64,000 nucleotides of DNA, from assembly GCF_000471905.2 (NCBI RefSeq), contig NW_006497560.1, positions 1,373,920 through 1,437,919 of the forward strand, written 5' to 3'. Numbering within the stretch: position 1 is the stretch's first letter; the number at the start of each line of letters is the position of its first letter. Below are positions 55,920-64,000 of this stretch, piece after piece. Under the pieces are notes generated by a model. That model was given only the letters and a program-made list of their open reading frames with translations, was not told where the DNA came from and did not search any database. This DNA comes from Amborella trichopoda (taxonomy: Eukaryota > Streptophyta > Magnoliopsida > Amborellales > Amborellaceae). A program made the position numbers and the translations under genes.

Positions 55920-56275
55920 TCCCCAGTGGAGTTAGATGTATGCAAGGGTCGTGCCTACCCCTTCAATCCCCGATGGGTCTGTTTCACACCAACATCCCAA
56001 TGAGAGTCACATCCTACTGTGACCCACCATCCCCATGGAGTTAGGGTCATTCTTATCTTATCAACCCCCAGTGGGGTTACACCTGTGCTCCGAACCGTCA
56101 CCCAGTGGAGTTACATGCATGTCATTGCTCATTATCCCCGTGGAGTCACACTGGCCCTTGTAATCCCCAATAAAGCCTGCTTCCTCTTGCCATTCCTCGT
56201 AGGGCCACCATATTCATCTATAGCTCTCTGCTTGTGTATAGCCTTAATTATTTTTATCCCCAGGGAGTCAAATTT
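55920..56275 (+). other. Cluster of PBS-complementary (tRNA-3'-end-like) motifs
   Basis: TCCCCAGTGGAGT at 55,920-55,932 is the exact complement of 13 bases of the Tat-B PBS and of 12 of 13 in Tat-C's own PBS. Related copies follow at roughly 40-60-bp spacing: 'atccccgatgggtctg' (about 55,965), 'atccccatggagtta' (56,027), 'cccccagtggggtta' (56,065), 'acccagtggagttac' (56,100), 'atccccgtggagtca' (56,140), 'atccccaataaagcc' (56,162) and 'atccccagggagtca' (56,257). All are in the same orientation. Confidence 0.6.
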
Positions 56276-56324
56276 CTATCCACAACCTATCCCCCATGTA
56301 GCTTCACCTACATGGCGACCCACA

Positions 56325-56680
56325 TAATGGTTCGTGCTGCATGACCTTAAACTGCATAGCCTTGGTCCATGCTGCATGCCCTTAAATTGCCCAGCCTTGG
56401 TCCTTACTGCATGACCTTAAATTGGACAACCTTGGTCAGTGCTGCATGACCTTAAACTGTATAGCCTTGGTCCATGTTGCGAGACCTTAAACTGCACAGC
56501 CTTGGTCTGTGCTGCATGACCTTAAACTACACAGCCTTGATCCGTGCTACATGACCTTAAACTACACAGCTGTAGTCCAAACTACATGACCTTAAACTAT
56601 AGCGAAGTTCTAGTTGCATGACCTAAAACTACGTGGTCTTAATTGCATGGCTTTAAACTGCATAACCATGGTCCAAGCAA
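56325..56680. repeat. AAGGTC minisatellite, second block (Tat-C, sense)
   Basis: About ten units of 'ctgcatgaccttaaactgca' plus 'cagccttggtcc', ending at 'atgaccttaaactatagcga'. Confidence 0.85.
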
Positions 56681-57690
56681 ATGAGTTCCATGAAAACAAA
56701 TACTCGAGCATGGTGAAAACCCCAAAAGGGCACCGTGAACAAAAACTGATGAAAAGGGTAGACACGACTTCTAGGTCATGGGTAAAAGAGCTCAAAAACA
56801 AAGGAAGTTGGTGAAAACTGTCTCTATGGCACCACTTTCCCCCCATGTTCAAGAGAAAACCCACAAAAGGGCACTTGGACCGATAGAACAGGTTGACGCA
56901 CTACCACAGCCTCAACCGACACTCAATTGCCAAACAGGCATCATTCCATTGAGGTCTACCTAAAACCCTGCCAGCTTCTAATGACACCCTAAAATAGGTC
57001 ATCCAAGGAGTGAGATCCGCGTAAGATCTCCCATGCTTCAACATCAATAAACAACAAGAGTCCTTGAGGGTGAGGATGACGGCCGAAAGATCCCTTCAAA
57101 ATGCTAAAGATCATCATGAAGGCAAGAAATTGATGAAGACAAGACCTAACCTGCCAGAGACATCAGGGTTATTCCTCACCATGAGATCGTCTCGCCTAAA
57201 TCCTTCCTTAGCCAACAGGCCCAGACCTTATAGACTCCGCAGGATGGGGCCGACGAGGCCACCTCAACAAAACTCCCTTAGCCGAGAGGACCAAACTTTT
57301 GAGATAGGTCAGAAGCTCCAGACCGGACCTCGCTAGATGGGACTTATAGAGATACCCTGAACATCAAATGCAAACCTGGTGTAGCAGCAAACAATGCCGA
57401 CCAAAGGTTCATAGCACTTGGCCTTTAGATAGGCTCGATTCTGGCCAATGAGGGCCCTACAAAATCCTCAAGCTGTCAGACTCGAAAATGGTCCCTCGAG
57501 GGTGAGGACTTTGACAGAATCCCTCAAAAGTTTTTCTCCCCTTAAAGTCTCCACGGATGGACTCGTACATTGCCTCCAAATATCCGAGCATCCTAGTCAC
57601 GACATTGTGTGGACCTCCTCAGCATTCGCGTATTCCTTGGCTAGCTCAAGAGAAATTTCCTGAATGATTGCACTTCTTGATACTCTAGAA

Positions 57691-57713
57691 GTACAACATT
57701 CAGTGGGGCGTAC
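57691..57713 (+). other. Tat-C conserved tract before 3' LTR (candidate PPT)
   Basis: ACAACATTCAGTGGGGCGTAC, equivalent to ACATTCGACGGGGCAAGC in the other copies, ends at the LTR start. Confidence 0.65.
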
Positions 57714-60493
57714 TATTGGAAGATATTTTCATCATCATGTGCCCCGCTCAATAAAAGCCCAGCAACTAGTGGAAATCGCGACAGTAACAAAATGGCCACA
57801 GAACTGGTCAAGATCTTTATGAGGACTCTTAAAGGTCTCTTGCCAAGTAGTGCAAACTGAGAAACAGTTCGGACAGAATCAGCCTCTAGCACCCTGAAAT
57901 GGACCCCTATAACTAGAGTTACATTTTTAGTGTCTCAATTTGTTATGGGACCACTGCCGTTAGATTCGGCATGGTTGAAAACCCCTAGGGGTCAAATTTG
58001 AGCTTAAAAAGACACTTCAGGAAGACGTTATAGGCAAAAGAGTAAAACATGAGGAGTCGCACGCTATTCCCGTGCAGGCACCTTGCAACTCCACACCATT
58101 AAAGGGACAGTCACTAGCACTGCATTTTGACGCTCTTATCTCGCCCATCCCAAGTTGGAATGCACTCAAATTTGGTGAGCATGTTCGTCTCATCAAGACG
58201 AGCGTTTCGATGTGTGGCACGGCCCACGACAATACCCGAGCATGAAGAAAAGCTAGAGAGAAGTTGCTGATCCGTGAAGAAAGTGCAGAAAATTCAGCAG
58301 GGTCATGCCTTGCTTGAGTGGAAAAATCACGCCGCTTGTGAGCCCGATTGACGTTAAACGAATTCCATCACGTGCAAAAGGTCTCGAACTATCTCAAACC
58401 CGAACCTCGTACATGATGAACGGTCAGATTCTATAGATGAACCCGATGAAGTGACTGAAAATTTTGTCACCGAAATTCCAGATTCTGCCCAAAATTCCAA
58501 AGTTGTAAAATCTTCGTCTGAGCACAGAATCGAGCTGCGTTTGTTGCCCTGCAATCGTGATGGCATGATCAGTATGATCCGGTGAAGAAATCATAGAAAA
58601 CCATCAAGGAACGAGCACACTATAGATCTGAAGTTTCAAGATTCATTCAAATTTCATGTCACATTATCGTGCCCTAATAACACGATTTATGGCTCAAAGT
58701 TGGTATCAAATCGATCGACATGCCGAGCTCTACAAGAAAACAATCATCTTTCTATCAACTGGGCATTAGAACAACCCTAGATCATCCATGAAAACTCATT
58801 CACGTTCTAGGGCAACATAGGAACTATTCTGTAATTCCACAAATTGTTAAGAATGGGAAAATCTGTCATTTTGCACCCTATTTTCTAATTTCTTGTTATT
58901 CAATTAAGTCTTAATTTCTAGCAATTAGGTTTAATTTTGATCAATCTGCCATGTTTGAGGCAAATTCTATATATACCACGTACCATCATTATACACACAT
59001 TGACTCAACCCTTTGCAAAAGAGAGTTTTTACTGAATAAAGTTTCTCTTTCTTCTCATTGTTGGGTCACATTTGGAGAGGGAGAGTACGGTGTGAGAAAC
59101 TTTTAGACTGATACCCCTAAGCTCAAGGTAAATCTTCTCTCTCTTCCTTTTTTTTTCTTCTTCTCTCGCTTCCTCTCTTTCTTCTCCCTCTTCTCCACCT
59201 GGGCTCCTCTTAAAGGCCATGCATGGCAGTGGCAGTGTCGTGCATGCCTCTCCTGTAGTCCCACAGGTCGCACATGGTGGTGGCAATATCATGTGCAAGT
59301 TTCTTTCCCCTTCTGTTCATCCATCTTGATCTCCCAACGAGGCTTGCAGACGATGCAACTCATCGTCGTCCATAGTGGTATCCTCGATATCTCAGTGAAG
59401 AATACAAACGGTGAAACTCGTTGCCGCCCACAGGGGTATCCCCTGGTGCGTGCCTATCGCAGACGGCGATGCCTATCGCAGCCCTCGAGAGGTCTTGACA
59501 ACACCTATCGCTGTCAGCGAGCTTTCCTCGCGTGCAAGGTGCCTATCACCGTCCGTGAGCTTCCCTCGCATGTGCGGCACCCATTTCCATCCGCGAACTT
59601 CCTTATTGCATTTGATGCTCATCGACATTCCCCTTGTGTCCCACGCCTATCGTCATGTGCTTCATGAGAACTCTCCCTGCCCGCTTGACAAATGGCTCTC
59701 ACCGCCCATGCAGGGGCGTGCTTCCTTCTTATGTTGCTAAAGGTGATGCCTAGCACCGTTCGTAGTTCATTGCTCACCCTCTATCCATGAGCAGTAGTGT
59801 CTAGCACTGTCCAAGAGCCGTGACACTGCTACTCCATGGTCGTAGGTGGAAACGCCTAGAGCTGTTAGGACCCAATCTCTTCGTTGTCTCATGCCTTCCG
59901 TTCATTCACTTTTATTCGCACTTAACTAAGGTTGACTCAATCTAGCACCGCCATATCGGCCCCAGTCTCGAGTAGTATTGTCGTCGTACTGATCTTGAGT
60001 AGCATGCATGTCTTGCTATCACTCTGAGTCGGTCACTGTCCGACTATTATGCTAGTCTCGTCCCTTCAACAAGTGTTCTTTTCTTTTCGACCTTTGTTCG
60101 AACCTTCCACTTCATCCCCCTAACTTCTCCCATTCTTAGCGACAAAAATGTGTATTACCCTCAAACATGGGTGGGCCCTTCAGCCACTTGTCTTGCAAAT
60201 TAACCATAGTAGTGTTGTTAAAAAAAAAAAAAGATTGCAGGTCAAGGGAGGTGATTCTAAACCAGCTAAAGTAGCTGGGGGGCTTTCTATCGTGATCTAA
60301 GAGGGCACCCACGAGAGTCAGCCTGTGTAAGTCACTGACTCAGGTGAGGTTGGTCCCCACCTCACATGCAAATTTCCTCTCTCACTAGATGGATACCTGC
60401 CTTTGTTCTTAAACAAGGTTCCCGAGAGAGCAATCTCAAGTTTTAGGATTTTCGAACCCGAGGCCGGAGAGGCGAGATCGAGGCACCTAACCA
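57714..60493 (+). mobile_element. Tat-C 3' LTR
   Basis: TATTGGAAGATATTT (TG decayed to TA) ... GAGGCACCTAACCA, 2,780 bp. TATATATA at 58,968-58,975 and AATAAA at 59,035-59,040. No PBS follows the right end. Confidence 0.9.
58968..58975 (+). promoter_or_regulatory. Tat-C 3' LTR TATA box
   Basis: TATATATA in the same context ('gcaaattc...ccacgtac') as the 5' LTR. Confidence 0.6.
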
Positions 60494-60700
60494 CTCGTAT
60501 GTCTTTCAACTAGTCCTTCAGAGGAAAGTGGAGCGTAGGTTGGTTTGGATTTCACCCAACTCTTCAGAGGTAGAGAGAAAAAGAAGAGGAAAAATGGGAG
60601 AACTAATGAAAGTCAGCTTGGTTCTCGTTGAACCTTATGAAGAGGGAGGGGAAGAGAAGAAAGAGAATGTGGATGTTTGACCCGATGACTAGACGGGAGT
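60494..60700. other. Purine-rich sequence between Tat-C and Tat-D, probable LTR remnant
   Basis: No gene. It probably continues the LTR remnant 43,155-43,585 on the far side of Tat-C, because both are purine-rich and the remnant is otherwise cut off abruptly. The match to other LTRs is too weak to prove this. Confidence 0.4.
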
Positions 60701-63305
60701 GGTTAGTTGTCGTGATCTCACCCTCTAGATCTAGGTGATTGGGTGACACGTGTCTCGAGTCTCTGGTGGACTCGGGACTTGAGATCGCTCTCTCAGAACC
60801 TTGCTCGAGGGTAAGGATAGGTATACTAACCAATGAGAGAGGAATTTCAGGTGGGTTCAGGACTTACTCGGGCTGGCTTGTATGGGTGCCCTCTTAGCTC
60901 ACAAAGAAGGCCCCTCAGCTGCTTGAGCTGGTTCGGAATCGCCTCCCTTGACCTGTAATCCTCCTGTTTTTTTGCAAAACATTTCTAAGGTTAATTTGTA
61001 AGACAAGTGGGTCGAAAAGGACCCACCCTTGTCTTGGGGTAATGCACGTTCATGGGAGAAGGCGATGAAGTGCAAGGTTAGACGAAAGGTAGAAAGGAAG
61101 GGCAAGACTAGCATGACGGTTAGAAGTTGTCGACTCGGAGAGGTAGCAAGATGGGCATGGTTCAAAGACCAGCACGACAATAATACTACTCTGAACAGAG
61201 CTCAGCGTGTCGACGCTCGGCTAGGCCAACGCCCAATCAAGTGATTTGTAAAAGAGGTCGATAGGAAAGAACGAGATGACGAAGAGAAGGAAACCAAGAC
61301 GTCGATAGACATCATGGTGGGCAATGCAAGGAGGCGACGCATCCCTTGTGGACTGTGCTGGCTCTTGACAAGGCACACGACGATGGTTTCTCTTAGGTCG
61401 TACGACGACAGGCGTGGGATGCAGGGGGAACGACGATGGGCATCAAACACATGGAGGAATCTCACAGACGGCGATGGGTATTGCTAGGGCCTCTAGCGAG
61501 CGGTGATAAGGATCACCATCTATGCTAGATTCGCAGCAGAGGAAGACTCCTGCAGGTGGTAACACACTTCACCGTCTAGGTTCTTCAAGCCACGACTGTA
61601 GGCGGCGATGGGCAGCATCGTCTAACGACTTCACTAAGAGAAAGAGACAAGAAAGAGGGGAGGGAGACTCGCTCCTGGTGCTGCCATCGCCATGCGTGAC
61701 CTGTGAGGCCAAGGGAGAGGCATGCACCGCACTGCCATTGCCGTACAGGCCTCTGCGAGGGGCGCAGACGAAGAAGAGGGAGAATAAAGGGGAGAAGGGG
61801 GAGAGAAGAAGAAAAGAAAAAGAACAGAGAAAATATTTACCTCAACCCTAAGGGTACCGATCAAAACTTTCTCTCACCTCACCCTCTCTCTCAAACATAA
61901 CACCACAACGGTAAGAAAGAGAAACTAGTATTAAGTGAAAACTCTCTCTTACGTCTGTATGTGTAAGCTTTCTCTTTTTCTGCATACAATGGTGGTATGT
62001 ATATATAAAAGTGTGCCCCAAACATGGGTGGATGAAAAAAATAAGTCTAATTGCTAGAAATTAAGATTAAATTAATTTAAAAGAAATTAGAAAATAGGGT
62101 GCAAAATGACCGATTTGCCCCTTCTTAAAAAATTGTGGAATTCTATAATAGTCCCTGTGTTGCCCTAGAACTTGCATGTTCTTTAACGGCTGATCCGGGG
62201 TCATTCTGATGCTCAATTGATCGTAAGATGATTGTTTTCTTGTAGGGCTCGGCATGGCGATCGATTTGATACCAACTTCGAGCCATGGATCGTGTTTTTG
62301 TGCATGATCATGGGAGTTAATTTTAAGTAGATCTTGAAACTTCGAATTAATAGTGTGTTCGTTCCTCAATGTTTTCTTGTGTTTTCTTTGCTGAATCACA
62401 CTGGGCAAGCCGCTACGATCACGGGGTACCAAACGCAGCTCGATTCCATGGCTGAATGAAATTTTCATGGATTCCGTCACTAGAATCCCCGCTACAATTT
62501 GGCCAGAATTATGGATTCTGGTGATAGAATTGGCAGTCTGTTCATTAGCTTTATGTGCAGAATCCGACCGTTCATCATGTCCGGGGTTCGAGTCAGAGAT
62601 GGCTCGAGACCTTACACCCACAATGGAATTGGTCTTGCATCCATCGGGCTCGTGAGCGGTGTGATTTGGCCACTCCAACGTGGTACAAAGCTGCTGAATT
62701 TCATACACATTCTTCATGGATCAACAATTTCTCTCTAGCTTTTCTTTGCGCTTGGATATCATCACAAAGCATGCCACATATCGAATCGCTCGTCTTGACT
62801 AGACGACCATGCTCACCAAATTTGAGCGTGATCCGATGTGGACGGCCGTGATGTGAGCGTCGAAAGTCACTGGTCATGACTGTCCCTTTAATGGTGTAGT
62901 GTTGCAGGGTGGCTACACGGGAATAGTGTGTGAATCCTCCTATTTCACTCTTTCACCTATAACTTCTTATTGGAGTGTCCGTTGGGGCTGAAACTTGAAC
63001 CTTAGGGGTTCTTAACCTTGATGAATCCAATGGTGGTGGTTCCCATAATAATTTGAGAAGCTGAAAATGTAGCTCTAGTTATTGGGGTCCGTTTTAGGGT
63101 GCTAGATGCCGATTCTGTTGGAACTGTTTCTCATGTGCACTACCTTAGACTTGTCAGAATATGACGAAACTTCGTAGAAGACGTTTGAGAGACCTCATGA
63201 AGATCCTGGGTAGTTCTGGGGCTGTTCTGAGGCTATCAAAATTTCCACCCCTTGCTAGGCCTTTATTGAGCGGGGCCTCATGTTGATGAAAAATACATTC
63301 CAACA
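60701..63305 (-). mobile_element. Tat-D 3' LTR
   Basis: Plus-strand ends are TGGTTAGTTGTCGTG and ACATTCCAACA, 2,605 bp. TATATATA on the minus strand at 62,007-62,000. Left flanking pentamer is GGGAG; its partner would lie outside the window. Confidence 0.85.
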
Positions 63306-64000
63306 GCATGCCCCGCCGAATGTTTTGCTTCAAGAGAATCAAGAAGTGTAATCATTAGGGAAGTTTGAGTAATGTTCATAGAGTCCACACCCTTAAGAGA
63401 CTGTCTGTGTTTCAAGAGCATGAGGCCTTTGTCAAGGCCTCCTCGTACAGAACCAGGCCTTTTTTGAAGGCCAAATGCTACAAAACCTCTGGTCGGCACT
63501 GCTGCTACACCAGGTTTGCCTTTGATGTGCCAGGTATCCCTATATTTCATGTCTAGCAGAGTCTAGTCAAGGGCTTCTTGCCCACCCGAATGTCTGGTCC
63601 CCTGCTGGCTATAAGGCTTTGGCGAGACGTATCCTGAATCCCGTGGCAACCATGGCCTTGTTAATCTCTTGCCTTAGTAATGGCCCTTAGTATTTCTAGA
63701 GGGATCTTTTCATCATCGTCCTCACCGTCAAGGACTCTCTGCAGTTCTGGAGCATGAGGACTTTATCAAGACCTCCTCGTGTAGAACCAGGCCCTTTTTG
63801 AAGGCCAAATGCTACGAACCATTGGTTGGCACTGCTGCTACACCAGGTTTGCCTTTAATGTTCAAGGTATACTTGTAGGTCCCTTGTAGTGGAGTCCAGT
63901 CTGGGGCTTCTGATCGACCCAAAAGTCCGGTCCTCAACTGGCCAGAGGGCTTTGGCGAGACGTATCATGAATCCTATGGAAACCTTAGCCTTGTCAGTCT
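63306..64000 (-). other. Tat-D 3' UTR (partial)
   Basis: Begins with the conserved tract 'gcatgccccgccgaatg' and aligns with Tat-B from 21,549. It contains the start of a 334-bp tandem duplication. No gene seen. Confidence 0.7.
63417..64000. repeat. 334-bp tandem duplication, second copy cut by window
   Basis: 'agcatgagg' with following 'gaaccaggcc..ttttgaaggc' starts at 63,417 and again at 63,751. Tat-B has one copy near 21,650. Confidence 0.8.

Larger units (their letters stand above)
53341..57713 (+). other. Tat-C 3' untranslated region
   Basis: 4.4 kb of non-coding sequence with, in order: short direct repeats (53,484-53,650), a 26-bp array (54,991-55,193), an AAGGTC minisatellite in sense orientation (55,385-55,850), PBS-complement motifs (55,920-56,275), a second minisatellite block (56,325-56,680), paired 'gtgaaaaccccaaaagggca' motifs (56,705-56,870) and the conserved tract before the LTR. 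The order matches Tat-A and Tat-B. No conserved coding frame found. Confidence 0.7.
43586..60493 (+). mobile_element. Tat-C: Tat-lineage Ty3/gypsy element with both LTRs
   Basis: 16.9 kb. 5' LTR 43,586-46,491, PBS 46,495-46,512, gag about 46,571-49,840, pol 50,156-53,340 (RT, remnant of the first RNase H, second RNase H, integrase), 3' UTR 53,341-57,713, 3' LTR 57,714-60,493. It is the most complete copy in the window, though the protease is not visible and many stops and shifts are present. The LTRs differ by many substitutions and small indels by eye, so insertion is not recent. Flanking pentamers are CTAAT (left) and CTCGT (right), which do not form a clean duplication. Confidence 0.9.
60701..64000 (-). 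mobile_element. Tat-D: Tat-lineage element, 3' end only, continues beyond window
   Basis: A minus-strand element whose 3' LTR (60,701-63,305) and the first 695 bp of 3' UTR are present. LTR and UTR resemble Tat-B most closely (same CCAACA terminus and the 'gccccg(t/c)cgaatg' tract). No coding part is in view. Confidence 0.8.

Noticed and set aside
1..64000. tRNA, rRNA, CRISPR, or prokaryotic operon features
   Set aside because: None seen. The tRNA-like words near LTR ends and in the 3' UTRs are PBS sequences or their complements, too short to form a tRNA.

Overview
The window is plant nuclear DNA of the repeat-dense, heterochromatin-like kind. It contains no rRNA, tRNA, CRISPR or prokaryotic gene organisation and no intact host gene that I can recognise. 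Nearly all of it is LTR retrotransposon sequence. The main occupant is one family of Ty3/gypsy elements whose pol carries a second, archaeal-type RNase H between RT-RNase H and integrase. That second RNase H is the known hallmark of the Tat lineage (Tat/Ogre/Retand group), so I label the copies Tat-0, Tat-A, Tat-B, Tat-C and Tat-D. Their LTRs are 2.6-3.2 kb, their primer binding site is of the TGGYGACTCCACTRGGGA type, and a repeat-rich 3' untranslated region of over 4 kb lies between pol and the 3' LTR. The species cannot be named from the sequence; two runs of N mark it as a draft assembly.

Layout. 1-2,959: LTR Tat-0 (+), cut by the left edge. 2,960-4,062: leader and gag half of a Ty1/copia element. 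4,063-36,907: Tat-A (- strand), inserted in the copia gag and flanked by CTCCA/CTCTA. It consists of a 3' LTR (4,063-7,240), a 3' UTR (7,241-11,532), a broken pol (11,533-14,950), gag in two halves and a truncated 5' LTR (about 35,398-36,907). Tat-B (-, 15,433-32,883, perfect CTCGT duplication) sits inside the Tat-A gag region. A foreign 3.5-kb solo LTR (17,845-21,363, perfect AACTG duplication) sits inside the 3' LTR of Tat-B. 36,913-40,751: copia pol and 3' LTR. The nest is therefore four insertions deep: copia, then Tat-A, then Tat-B, then the solo LTR.

40,752-43,154 is the only stretch that is not clearly LTR element. It carries a broken acidic Asp/Tyr-rich reading frame, a GAT microsatellite, a possible Helitron 5' end and CT-rich sequence. 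43,155-43,585 is an LTR remnant interrupted by Tat-C (+, 43,586-60,493), which has both LTRs, a PBS, gag, RT, second RNase H, integrase and a 3' UTR. From 60,701 a further Tat copy (Tat-D, -) starts with its 3' LTR and runs off the right edge.

All coding regions are decayed by stops, frameshifts and internal deletions. Tat-C keeps its integrase DDE residues and RT YVDD but lacks most of the first RNase H. Tat-A has lost the N-terminal RT and the catalytic Glu of integrase. Tat-B keeps gag but has no pol at all. The most interesting non-coding signal is in the 3' UTRs of Tat-A, Tat-B and Tat-C. In the sense RNA they carry many spaced copies of a tRNA-3'-end-like motif (TCCCCAGTGGAGT and variants) complementary to the elements' own PBS, beside a minisatellite with a higher-order repeat pattern.
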